Part shown: piece after piece, positions 41,783-50,563 of the stretch | Layout of the letters: each line of letters opens with the position of its first letter | How positions within the stretch are numbered: the stretch's first letter is position 1 | Source of the DNA: an uncultured Bacteroides sp. | GTDB lineage: Bacteria; Bacteroidota; Bacteroidia; Bacteroidales; Bacteroidaceae | Direction: 5' to 3' | Assembly: GCA_900551445.1 (NCBI GenBank) | Contig: URWA01000006.1 | Span: 1 to 64,000 of the forward strand | DNA length: 64,000 bases | Made by a program: the position numbers and the translations under genes | The notes under the pieces: generated by a model | The model's input: the letters and a program-made list of their open reading frames with translations, nothing else | Told to the model about the DNA's origin: nothing | Database searches by the model: none

Positions 41783-42673
41783 ATGACATACGTCAAAACC
41801 AATTCTATAAAAGCATGGCTGCTGGCTGCCCGTCCGAAGACCTTGACCGGAGCCGCCATCCCCGTCATGCTGGGCTGTGCCCTGGCCTTTATTTACGGCC
41901 ACTTCCAGCTGGTACCGGCCCTGCTGTGCTTTCTGTTTGCTTTTCTGATGCAGATTGACGCCAACTTCATCAACGACCTGTTCGACTTTCTGAAAGGCAG
42001 CGACCGCGAAGACCGTCTCGGCCCGGAACGTGCCTGCGCCCAAGGATGGATTCGTCCGCAGGCCATGAAGGCCGGCATTGTCTGTACTACCCTGCTGGCA
42101 GGAATTACCGGACTTTGCCTGCTTTACTACGGGGGACTGGAAATGATTCCGGTCGGCATTGCCTGCATGATTTTCGCCTTCCTCTATACTGCCGGCCCTT
42201 ATCCGCTGGCTTACCATGGATGGGGCGACCTGATGGTACTTGTTTTCTTTGGCTTCATCCCCGTGGGATGCACTTATTATGTCATGGCACACGACTGGAA
42301 CACGGCTGTCACCCTCACCTCACTGGCTTGCGGACTGGTCATTGACACCCTGCTGATGATCAACAATTTCCGCGACCGGGAACAGGATGCGGTGAGCGGG
42401 AAGAAAACACTGGTGGTGCGCCTGGGTGCCAAAGCCGGACTGATTCTGTATTTCCTGCTGGGACTGGCGGCCTGCTGGTGCTGCTTCTATTTCCTGAGCT
42501 TAGGAAAAATTTACGCCGTACTGCTTCCGCAGCTGTACCTCATTCCGCACATCCTGACCACCTGGCACATGGCCCGCATCTACCGTGGGAAAGCCCTGAA
42601 CGGCATCCTGGGAGAGACTTCACGCAACATGTTCATTTTTGGATTATTACTTACGCTAGGATTGATTCTTTAA
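41783..42673 (+). CDS. menA: 1,4-dihydroxy-2-naphthoate polyprenyltransferase
   Basis: Inner membrane UbiA-family enzyme that attaches the polyprenyl tail to DHNA in menaquinone synthesis. The 296-residue protein has about eight or nine membrane helices. Two Asp-rich motifs bind magnesium and prenyl diphosphate: NDLFDFLKGSDREDRLGPER in the first half, and INNFRDREQD after the helix with LVIDTLLM. LLAARPKTLTGA at the N-terminus is characteristic of MenA. It is followed three bases later by a GNAT acetyltransferase gene. Anaerobic respiration via fumarate reductase in Bacteroides depends on menaquinone. Confidence 0.95.
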   Translation: MTYVKTNSIKAWLLAARPKTLTGAAIPVMLGCALAFIYGHFQLVPALLCFLFAFLMQIDANFINDLFDFLKGSDREDRLGPERACAQGWIRPQAMKAGIVCTTLLAGITGLCLLYYGGLEMIPVGIACMIFAFLYTAGPYPLAYHGWGDLMVLVFFGFIPVGCTYYVMAHDWNTAVTLTSLACGLVIDTLLMINNFRDREQDAVSGKKTLVVRLGAKAGLILYFLLGLAACWCCFYFLSLGKIYAVLLPQLYLIPHILTTWHMARIYRGKALNGILGETSRNMFIFGLLLTLGLIL

Positions 42674-42676
42674 ATT

Positions 42677-43159
42677 ATGATTCGGAAAGTACGCAAAGAA
42701 GATGCTCCGGCCATTACCGCCATCTACAACCATTACATCACGCACACCACCATTACCTTTGAACTGGAACCGGTGAGCGAAGAAGAGATGTGGACCCGCA
42801 TCCAGACCATCAGCAGCCAATATCCGTATTTCGTGTACGAAACGGAAGGACAGATTGCCGGCTACTGCTATGTACACGGATGGAAAGAAAAGGCGGCCTA
42901 CAACCAGAGTGTGGAGACCACCATTTACCTGGCACCTTCCTGTACGGGAAAAGGATTGGGTACCGAATTGATGCAGCATTTAATAGAAGAATGTCGCCGC
43001 TGCGGACTGCATGCCCTGATTGCCTGCATCACCGAAGGCAACGAGGCCAGCTACGCCCTACACGAAAAACTGGGCTTTGAAAAAGTGTCCAGCTTCCGGG
43101 AAGTGGGCCGTAAATTCGGCAAATGGCTGGGAATCGTAGATTATGAACTGATTCTCTGA
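42677..43159 (+). CDS. GNAT N-acetyltransferase, phosphinothricin acetyltransferase-like
   Basis: Acetyl-CoA-dependent N-acetyltransferase of 160 residues. It begins MIRKVRKEDAPAITAIYNHY, very like Pat/YwnH-type enzymes that acetylate phosphinothricin, methionine sulfone or related amino acid analogues. The acetyl-CoA-binding loop is CTGKGLGTELM near 94-104. It overlaps the menA operon with only three bases between genes. The natural substrate in gut bacteria is not known; herbicide resistance should not be assumed. Confidence 0.9.
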   Translation: MIRKVRKEDAPAITAIYNHYITHTTITFELEPVSEEEMWTRIQTISSQYPYFVYETEGQIAGYCYVHGWKEKAAYNQSVETTIYLAPSCTGKGLGTELMQHLIEECRRCGLHALIACITEGNEASYALHEKLGFEKVSSFREVGRKFGKWLGIVDYELIL

Positions 43160-43177
43160 CTATTTCATTCTATAAAA

Positions 43178-43208
43178 AAGTGGGCGCCTGGAAACCCCAG
43201 ACGCCCAA
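43178..43208. terminator. Terminator between menA operon and PUL
   Basis: TGGGCGCCTGG and the reverse complement-like CCAGACGCCCA form a strong stem around AAACC. It lies between the convergent GNAT and GH3 genes; AAAAAA on the left serves the leftward PUL operon. Confidence 0.75.
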
Positions 43209-43230
43209 TAACCAAACGCAATTTATGGAT

Positions 43231-45600
43231 TTATTTATTCGCCGTTTCCCATAGTTTGGTTTCATCACAATGAATATCCGTCCACAAGTTGCCACATTTC
43301 AGTTTAAAGTCTCCTTTCTCCAGACGCCATTTGCCGTCGTAACCCACAAAGGCCAGATCGCTGCCTTTAATTTTCATCGTCACGGTCTTGGTTTCGCCCG
43401 GATTCAGCGATACTTTTTCAAAGTTACGCAAGCGAAGATTATCGGGAGTGCTGCTGGCTACCAAGTCCTTCGAATATAACAACACGGCTTCTTTCCCAGC
43501 CATTTTACCCACATTCGTGACATCGACTGAGACAGTCAGTTCATCGTCTGCCGTAAAGGAAGTTTTGTCTACCTTCAGGTTACTGTATGTAAACGTCGTA
43601 TAGCTCAATCCGAAACCGAACGGCCACTGTACATCCATCACGGAATCATAATTATAATTTCCGCCCATCTGGCCCATGTTTTCACAAGGCTTATAGTCGT
43701 AAGTAGCAATGGCATTGATATATTTCGGATAAGTGAAAGGCATTTTTGCACTGAAGTTGGCATCTCCTGCCATCAGGTTGGCCAGCGCGTCGGCTCCATA
43801 GTTGCTCGGCAGCATCACGTTGATCACCCCCTGTGCCAACGGTTCGATGTCATGGATGATACGCGGACGTCCCTGATTCAAGACCAGCACAATCGGTTTT
43901 CCGGTCTTGGCAAGCGCCTTCACCAGATTTCGCTGGTTGGCAGAAAGCGTCAAATCCGTCAGGTTTCCCGGTGTTTCACAATACGAATTCTCGCCGATGC
44001 AAGCCACGATGACATCCACATTGGCGGCAGCCGCTACGGCTTTCTCAATCTCCGGTTCATTCTCTGCCCACCAGTTGTCGTTCTGGTTCGTCACGGCCTT
44101 CGGGTCAGAGCTTGCATAAGTCACTCCCGGTTCGTACACCACATTCGCTTTCCCATACTTGTGGCACAAAGCCTCATAAATGGTATTATAGGCACCAGCA
44201 CACTCATCAGCTTTGTTACCCTGCCAACTATACGACCAGCCTCCATTCAGGCAACGCATGGAGTTGGCATTAGGACCTGTCAGCAGAATCTTCTTACCCA
44301 CTTTCACAGGCAATACATTCTGTTCGTTCTTCAACAAGACTTCCGATTCTTCTGCCGCCTGAAGCGCTACCTTGGCAAATTCCGCAGAACCAAACTTATC
44401 GAATTTCTTGATGTCCCAGTAAGGATGGTCAAACAAACCCAACCGATACTTTAAACGCAGCACACGCGCCACCGCATCATTGATTCGGCTCATCGGTACT
44501 TCCCCTTCTTCCACCAGTTCTTTCAAATACGTACAGAAGCTCACCTCATAAGGCACCATCGACATGTCAATCCCGGCATTGATGGCAATCTTGATAGCTT
44601 CTTTCTTGGTAGCCGCAATGTGGTCGCGCGTACAGAGATTATTGATGTCGGCCCAGTCGGTTACAATCATACCATCCCAGTTCAATCCTTCTTTCAACCA
44701 CTCGGTCAGCAACTCACGGTTGGCGTGGAAAGGCATACCATTGTCCACCCCCGAATTGACCATCACACTCAAGGCCCCTTGACGAATGGCCGCCAGGAAA
44801 GGAGCAAAATGCTTTTCCCGCATGTCACTGCGAGAAATGGAAGACGGCGTACGGTCTTTTCCGGATACCGGTACTCCATAACCCATGTAATGCTTCAGGC
44901 AGGCAGCCACCTGATACTCTCCGATGTGGTTCGGGTCCGTACCCTGAAACCCTTCTACGGCAGCCTTTCCCATCTCGGCATTCACATAACAGTCTTCTCC
45001 GTAATTCTCCCACATTCTGGGCCAACGTGGATCGCGCCCCAAATCCACCACCGGTGCATACGTCCAAGGAATACAGCCGGCCTTGGTTTCATACGCCGAA
45101 ATCTCCGCACCTTTCCGGGTCAATTCCCGGTTGAAAGAAGCCCCCATATTGATTCCCTGCGGAAACAAGGTACCCTCCAGCGTGTAGGTCGTACCATGAA
45201 TCTGGTCTACGCCATAGATGCACGGTATACCGATTTCTTTCATGGAAACTTCCTGTATGCGTTTAATCATCTTCGCCCAAGTCTCCTTCTTCTGTGCTAC
45301 GCTCAAAGGTACATTCAGAATAGACCCGACTTTATATTTGCCAATCACCGTATCCAGCTGCGCCTCGCTGAGCGTAAAGCCATTCTTCTGGGTGGCCTCA
45401 AAATCGGTGATGACATCCACCGTAATCTCACACATCTGACCTATCTTCTCTTCCAAGGTCATCTTTTCCAGCCATTTCTGGATATTGGCTTCAATGGTTT
45501 CATCTGCCGGAATGGCCGGCTTTATGCTGTGTACGTTGTCTGCCATACACATTCCAGTGCCAATCACTGAGGCTAAAATCACGTTTCTTATCAAATTCAT
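43231..45600 (-). CDS. GH3 beta-glucosidase of the PUL
   Basis: Periplasmic family 3 hydrolase of 789 residues that trims beta-linked oligosaccharides from their non-reducing ends. It has a signal peptide (about 1-20) and the N-domain with IPCIYGVDQIHG and DLGRDPRWPRMWENYGED. The nucleophile is Asp315 in GMIVTDWADI, and the GH3 C-domain and fibronectin-like tail (PFGFGLSYTTF) follow. It is the last gene of the leftward PUL operon, 42 bases after the GH5-GH3 gene. The close resemblance of YGVDQIHG and DPRWPR blocks to BglX-type enzymes supports beta-glucoside or cello/laminari-oligosaccharide substrates. Confidence 0.95.
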   Translation of the reverse strand: MNLIRNVILASVIGTGMCMADNVHSIKPAIPADETIEANIQKWLEKMTLEEKIGQMCEITVDVITDFEATQKNGFTLSEAQLDTVIGKYKVGSILNVPLSVAQKKETWAKMIKRIQEVSMKEIGIPCIYGVDQIHGTTYTLEGTLFPQGINMGASFNRELTRKGAEISAYETKAGCIPWTYAPVVDLGRDPRWPRMWENYGEDCYVNAEMGKAAVEGFQGTDPNHIGEYQVAACLKHYMGYGVPVSGKDRTPSSISRSDMREKHFAPFLAAIRQGALSVMVNSGVDNGMPFHANRELLTEWLKEGLNWDGMIVTDWADINNLCTRDHIAATKKEAIKIAINAGIDMSMVPYEVSFCTYLKELVEEGEVPMSRINDAVARVLRLKYRLGLFDHPYWDIKKFDKFGSAEFAKVALQAAEESEVLLKNEQNVLPVKVGKKILLTGPNANSMRCLNGGWSYSWQGNKADECAGAYNTIYEALCHKYGKANVVYEPGVTYASSDPKAVTNQNDNWWAENEPEIEKAVAAAANVDVIVACIGENSYCETPGNLTDLTLSANQRNLVKALAKTGKPIVLVLNQGRPRIIHDIEPLAQGVINVMLPSNYGADALANLMAGDANFSAKMPFTYPKYINAIATYDYKPCENMGQMGGNYNYDSVMDVQWPFGFGLSYTTFTYSNLKVDKTSFTADDELTVSVDVTNVGKMAGKEAVLLYSKDLVASSTPDNLRLRNFEKVSLNPGETKTVTMKIKGSDLAFVGYDGKWRLEKGDFKLKCGNLWTDIHCDETKLWETANK

Positions 45601-45642
45601 GGTATCTAAAATTTTAATTCCTGTTTTTCAATAGGTCTCGTC

Positions 45643-48600
45643 TTATTTCAGTTCAAACGCCACCACTCCCTTTATATCCTTGGAAGAGCTGCCGATGTAA
45701 GCCTTGAACTTACCCGGTTCAGCCACCCAATCATGGAGCTGATCGTCGAAGAACATCAAATCCTCTTTGTCCACGGTAAATACAATCTCTCTTTCCTCAC
45801 CAGGCTGAAGAGCGACTTTATAGAAGCCTTTCAACTCTTTCACCGGACGCAGTACACGGCATTTTTCATCACCGATATACAACTGTACGGTTTCCTTTCC
45901 AGCCACATTTCCTACGTTCTTCACGCTGCATCGGATTTCCAATACGTCATCATCTGTCATCTCCCGGGCGGAAATGGCCGGTTTGCCATATTCAAACCGC
46001 GTATAGCTCAAGCCATAACCAAACGGGAACAGTGGCTGGATGTGTTTCGTATCATACCAGCGATACCCCACTAGGATATCTTCCTTGTATTCCTGACGGA
46101 TGCTGTCGCCCGGATAACTGATTTCTCCATAATAATGTGCCGGGCAGTCTTCCAACTTCGCCGGATAAGAGAACGGCAGTTTCCCGCTCGGAGTTACCTT
46201 GCCCAACAAGACATCGGCAAGCGCCTTTCCGCCAATGGAGCCCAAATACCAGGACTGAACCAATGAAGGTACCTCCTTCAACCAAGGCATGGCTACTGCA
46301 TTTCCACTGGTCAATACCACTACGAGTTTCTTATTGGCTTTCTGCAGTCCTTCAATCAAACGGTTCTGCCCAAAAGGCAACTCGTATGCCAGACGGTCTT
46401 CCCCTTCACAATCCTGCTGGTAGTTCTTGTTCAGACCTCCCATAAAGATGACCAGATCAGCCTTACGTGCTTCTTCAATGGCAGCATTGTAGAGCGAATC
46501 GGCTACCGACTGAGGAATCACATCTGCGCGGTCGAACATCGGCCTGCCGGCCATGTATCCTTGAGAGAAAGTCACACAATCGCTGCCCAACTCTTTCACC
46601 AAGGCCTCCAGCGGAGTAATCACCATTTTAGGTTTCAATTCAGAAGAACCACCTCCCGCCATCAGGTTCCGGACGGCGTTATCGCCTACCACCAGAATGT
46701 GTTTATATTTTCCTTGCTTCAAAGGTAGTAAAGATTCTCCTTTAAATTCCGCTTCATTCTTCAAAAGCACTACTCCTTCCGTAGCCACCTGATAGGCTGT
46801 TTCATAATGGGAATCATTGGACATGGCACCGAATTTTCCATCCACATTCATGGCCGTGCGGAAAATCAGCCTCAACACCCGGGAAGCCTTGTCATCGACT
46901 ACGTTCATGGGCACCTTGCCTTCCTTGACCATCCGAAGATAGGCGCTACCTAAATAATAGCTGTCGTATCCCTGATCGGAATTGGAAGTCAATCCATTGG
47001 TAAAGGTTCCCAATTCTAGGTCCAGTCCGTTCATCGCAGCCTCATACGTGTTGTGAGCGGCCCCCCAATCGGTTACCACACAACCGTCGAACTTCCATTC
47101 TCCCTTCAGGATGTCGTTGTTCAACAACTTGTTATGGGCCGCATGTGTACCTCTCACCTTGTTGTAGGCCCCCATGATGCTCCAGACTTTCCCTTCTTCC
47201 ACCGCTGCCTTAAAGGCCGGAAGATAAATCTCATACAAGGCCCGGTCGCTGACCTGCACGTCAATGTGATTCCGCCAATGCTCCTGATTGTTCAAGGCAT
47301 AATGTTTCACGCAGGCGGCCACTCCGTTCTCCTGTACTCCCTGGATATAAGGTACACACATACGGGCTGCCAGAAAAGGATCTTCCCCCATGTATTCAAA
47401 GTTACGTCCGTTCAACGGAGTCCGGTAAATATTCACTCCCGGCCCCAGCAATACATTTTTATGACGAAAGCGGGCTTCTTCTCCGATGGCCAATCCATAT
47501 TTCTTCGACAAAGAAGGATTCCAGGTAGAAGCCAGACAAGTCAGTGCCGGAAAAGCCGTACAGCTGTCGTTGGTCCAACCGGCATAATCCCAGCTGTTCC
47601 AACAAATCTCTGCACGTACTCCGTGAGGACCGTCAGAATACATCAGCCCCGGAATACCCAAGCGGGCACATCCCGGTGTACTGAACCTGCCGTCGGCGTA
47701 GCTTAAGCGGGTTTTCTCCTCCAAAGTCATTCTGCTCAAAGCATCTTTCACACGAAGCTCCAACGGTTTCCGGGCATCCAGATAGAGAGGTGTACCTCCC
47801 ACTGCAATCTTCTCACCACTGCCCGACATCAAGGTATGCATCAATTCTTTTTTAGGCAATCCTTGAGAAGTGTACACACCAAATCCTCCTTTATAATCCC
47901 ATATTGACCACGCGATATCCAGGCTGTCAAACACTTCAATCACATCTTTGTACCATCTCAAGGCGTCGGCTTTGGGAGCCTTCTCGTAAATTCCGAATTC
48001 TCCGCAATACAGATTCAGGCCTTTCTCATCGGCCACCTGCTTCGCCTTTGACAGAAAAGAAGCCAGCATGGCCTTATTCCAGACCATTCCACGGAAACGC
48101 CCCGTCAGTTTCCGGTCGGCTTCAGACAATGCATCGAACTCCTGCTTGGTAACCAGTTCACCCGGATAGTGTACGGCCCCCTGGTAATTGCCAAATTCCG
48201 TCCATCCGGCCTGATAATGACTCAACAAGAACGGCTCATAGAAATGGCAGCTCAGCAAAATATATTCATCCCCCTCGGGTACTTTCAGGAACGGGAAAGT
48301 GTACACCCCCTGCCACATATTGGAACCGATGACAAGAACCCTTTCCTTTTCCACCTTTCGAATCACCTGATACGCTTTCTCTACCAGTTTGTTCCAGTCC
48401 TCATGATTGGGAGCAGTCGGCTCATTCATAATCTCATAAGCCACATCGGAAGTAGGATATTCTTTCAGTTCCTGCACCAGTTCCTGCCAAAGCTGAAGGA
48501 AATGGGCCTGGGCTTCCGCACTTTCCCACAAAAGGTTCTTCTTGCCGTCATGACCGGCGTTGAAATAATGTGAACGCACAATATGCAAATCGACAATGAC

Positions 48601-48912
48601 CTTCAAATCGTTCTGCAACGCCCATCGGATACCTTTATGCAGATAGGAGAAAGCCTCTTTGTCCTTTTCACCGTTTTCGTGCCACAACACTTCTTCATCA
48701 ATCGGCAACCGTACATGATCGAAGCCAGCCCGGGCAATCCGGTTAAAATCCGTCTCATTCATTCCCTCCTGTATGGAAGGACCGTTCTCAATCCGCTGCG
48801 ACAGCCAATGACTCAGGTTGATGCCTCGTTTTATCTCAAATTTATTCAGACAAGAGGCATAACCTCCTACAGAGGATACGACCAGCAATATCAAAATCAA
48901 TAATTTCTTCAT
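45643..48912 (-). CDS. GH5-GH3 fusion glycoside hydrolase
   Basis: Two-module enzyme of 1089 residues. After a signal peptide (about 1-20) comes a GH5 module (about 25-360) with GINLSHWL, acid/base Glu164 in IMNEPTAP and nucleophile Glu305 in YCGEFGIY. After a short junction (about 365-385) a complete GH3 enzyme follows, with GPGVNIYRTPLNGRNFEYMG, nucleophile Asp615 in VVTDWGAAH, and a fibronectin-III-like end with PFGYGLSYTRF. Both catalytic sites look intact. Such a fusion could couple internal cleavage and exo-trimming of the same beta-glucan-type oligosaccharide in the periplasm. It starts 11 bases after the GH5 lipoprotein gene, deep in the PUL operon. The GH5 subfamily was not resolved. 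Confidence 0.93.
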   Translation of the reverse strand: MKKLLILILLVVSSVGGYASCLNKFEIKRGINLSHWLSQRIENGPSIQEGMNETDFNRIARAGFDHVRLPIDEEVLWHENGEKDKEAFSYLHKGIRWALQNDLKVIVDLHIVRSHYFNAGHDGKKNLLWESAEAQAHFLQLWQELVQELKEYPTSDVAYEIMNEPTAPNHEDWNKLVEKAYQVIRKVEKERVLVIGSNMWQGVYTFPFLKVPEGDEYILLSCHFYEPFLLSHYQAGWTEFGNYQGAVHYPGELVTKQEFDALSEADRKLTGRFRGMVWNKAMLASFLSKAKQVADEKGLNLYCGEFGIYEKAPKADALRWYKDVIEVFDSLDIAWSIWDYKGGFGVYTSQGLPKKELMHTLMSGSGEKIAVGGTPLYLDARKPLELRVKDALSRMTLEEKTRLSYADGRFSTPGCARLGIPGLMYSDGPHGVRAEICWNSWDYAGWTNDSCTAFPALTCLASTWNPSLSKKYGLAIGEEARFRHKNVLLGPGVNIYRTPLNGRNFEYMGEDPFLAARMCVPYIQGVQENGVAACVKHYALNNQEHWRNHIDVQVSDRALYEIYLPAFKAAVEEGKVWSIMGAYNKVRGTHAAHNKLLNNDILKGEWKFDGCVVTDWGAAHNTYEAAMNGLDLELGTFTNGLTSNSDQGYDSYYLGSAYLRMVKEGKVPMNVVDDKASRVLRLIFRTAMNVDGKFGAMSNDSHYETAYQVATEGVVLLKNEAEFKGESLLPLKQGKYKHILVVGDNAVRNLMAGGGSSELKPKMVITPLEALVKELGSDCVTFSQGYMAGRPMFDRADVIPQSVADSLYNAAIEEARKADLVIFMGGLNKNYQQDCEGEDRLAYELPFGQNRLIEGLQKANKKLVVVLTSGNAVAMPWLKEVPSLVQSWYLGSIGGKALADVLLGKVTPSGKLPFSYPAKLEDCPAHYYGEISYPGDSIRQEYKEDILVGYRWYDTKHIQPLFPFGYGLSYTRFEYGKPAISAREMTDDDVLEIRCSVKNVGNVAGKETVQLYIGDEKCRVLRPVKELKGFYKVALQPGEEREIVFTVDKEDLMFFDDQLHDWVAEPGKFKAYIGSSSKDIKGVVAFELK

Positions 48913-48923
48913 ACACTCAATCT

Positions 48924-50492
48924 TTAAAATGGATACTCAGTCCTTGCCCCCTCCAGAATTCCTTCCAGAATAGGCCTTGAATAATTGTTCACCTCCATCT
49001 GGTACCATCTGTTGAACAAGCCGAAATATTCTTTACCTTCCACAAATGATCCGTCGTACAAAGGATTATAGAATGTACCATTGTCCCATACAACCGGAAC
49101 GATTCCATTCTTTTTGGCCGCAGCAGTGACATAACTCATATAATACCGCTTGGTGTCGGCCAAATCATTTACATTTCCATCCGATTTGTCTTTCGGAGGG
49201 GTAACCACCCCATATTCACCCATGACTACCGGATAGCCTTTATCCACCCATTCCTGCTTGATCTTACCAAACAACCAGTCCACATAATCTTCCTGCTCAT
49301 TTGAAGCACCCGTATTATACTGGATGTAATCTTTTCCCCAATAGTACACCGTCTCCGTATAATCCGCAAAATCCATATAAGAAAAACCGGCCGGACGATA
49401 ATAATGGAACTCGATAGCGATTCTGTTTTTCACCACATCGGTCGGGAAAGTCAATCCATCAAATGCATAATCCGGATTTGTGGCATACGTTTGAATAATC
49501 AGATTCCGATAATAGTTTTTTCCTCCGGTAGAACGTACCGCATCGACAAAACACTGATTAAACTGGTTCTGCACTTCCAGGTTAGCGGCAGTAGGTGCCT
49601 GCCAGTTTATCTCCACTTCATTGGTACCGGAAAAAATCAGGTGTTCATCATAGCCGCTAAAGAAAGTCGCGATAGCACGCCACAGATTCCTTTCCTTCCT
49701 CAAGACGGCCTCTGCCTCGGATTTTAACGGATGGCTTTCCAGCCAGTCTTCATGATGGGTATTCAGAATCACGTACATACCGTTGTCGATGCAATAGTCC
49801 ACCACTTCTTTTACACGGTTCAGCCATTCGGTCTTGATTTCCGCCATCGTATTTTGGTCGGTCACATGCGGATACCATCTGACCGGAATACGTACGGCAT
49901 TGAATCCGGTATTCTTCACCGCATCAATCATTTCTTTTGTCACTGCCGGATTGCCCCATGAGGTTTCTGCTTCCATGTGGTTGCCCAATCCTTCATTATA
50001 ACTTTCCAAAGAGTTTCCAAGGTTCCATCCCACCTTGATTTTCTTAAACAAAGAGAAAGCCTCACTCTCCATGCCGACATTATCCGGTGTCTCATCAACC
50101 GGCAGGGCCTTGGTCTTAAAAGAAATGGTAACTTCACTTACCGGATGGTTCTCGTCATCTACCAGAACCCCACCAGGTATAGTCAAAGTGTACTGCGTTT
50201 CCGGAGCCAGTTCTGAGATTTGTAAGGTTAGCACCTCGTCGGAAAATGCCACATCCTCTATTTCAACATTCGGACTCAGCTGCAACTTCTCCTTATCAGA
50301 AGCAGACATACCCACCTTCTTGTTAAAAGTCAACACGATTTCAGAAAGTGCAAAATCCACATCCTGTGCACCATTTTCCGGATTACTCTGCAAGAGGGCC
50401 GGCATAGTCACAACCTTTTCTTCATTCGAACATGACGCAAAGACTACACTTAACGCCAGTATCATCAAACTATAAAACAGCGTATGCTTCAT
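48924..50492 (-). CDS. GH5 endo-glycanase lipoprotein with Ig-like domain
   Basis: Likely cell-surface endo-enzyme of the PUL, 522 residues. The lipobox FASC places the anchor at Cys21. A Big_5/SbsA Ig-like domain (about 30-130) may hold the catalytic part away from the membrane. The GH5 domain (about 145-520) has GWNLGNSLES and WGNP, acid/base Glu292 in SGTNEVE and nucleophile Glu426 in VMGEYG. The GWNLGN...WGNP layout resembles subfamily 4, whose members cut xyloglucan, mixed-linkage glucan or carboxymethylcellulose; this is tentative. The ATG at 50492 gives the lipoprotein signal. It follows a strong intergenic hairpin after the glycan-binding protein gene. Confidence 0.92.
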   Translation of the reverse strand: MKHTLFYSLMILALSVVFASCSNEEKVVTMPALLQSNPENGAQDVDFALSEIVLTFNKKVGMSASDKEKLQLSPNVEIEDVAFSDEVLTLQISELAPETQYTLTIPGGVLVDDENHPVSEVTISFKTKALPVDETPDNVGMESEAFSLFKKIKVGWNLGNSLESYNEGLGNHMEAETSWGNPAVTKEMIDAVKNTGFNAVRIPVRWYPHVTDQNTMAEIKTEWLNRVKEVVDYCIDNGMYVILNTHHEDWLESHPLKSEAEAVLRKERNLWRAIATFFSGYDEHLIFSGTNEVEINWQAPTAANLEVQNQFNQCFVDAVRSTGGKNYYRNLIIQTYATNPDYAFDGLTFPTDVVKNRIAIEFHYYRPAGFSYMDFADYTETVYYWGKDYIQYNTGASNEQEDYVDWLFGKIKQEWVDKGYPVVMGEYGVVTPPKDKSDGNVNDLADTKRYYMSYVTAAAKKNGIVPVVWDNGTFYNPLYDGSFVEGKEYFGLFNRWYQMEVNNYSRPILEGILEGARTEYPF

Positions 50493-50515
50493 ACATTTCC
50501 ATCTTAAAACACAAA

Positions 50516-50555
50516 ATTGCAATCTTGCCCTAAAATATCAGGACAAGATTGCAAT
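50516..50555 (-). promoter_or_regulatory. Intra-operon hairpin between SGBP and GH5 genes
   Basis: ATTGCAATCTTG (50516-50527) and CAAGATTGCAAT (50544-50555) form a perfect 12-bp stem with a 16-base loop, in the 71-base gap of the PUL operon. It could stabilise the susC-susD-SGBP part of the message or partly stop transcription before the enzyme genes. Confidence 0.65.
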
Positions 50556-50563
50556 GCAGCATG

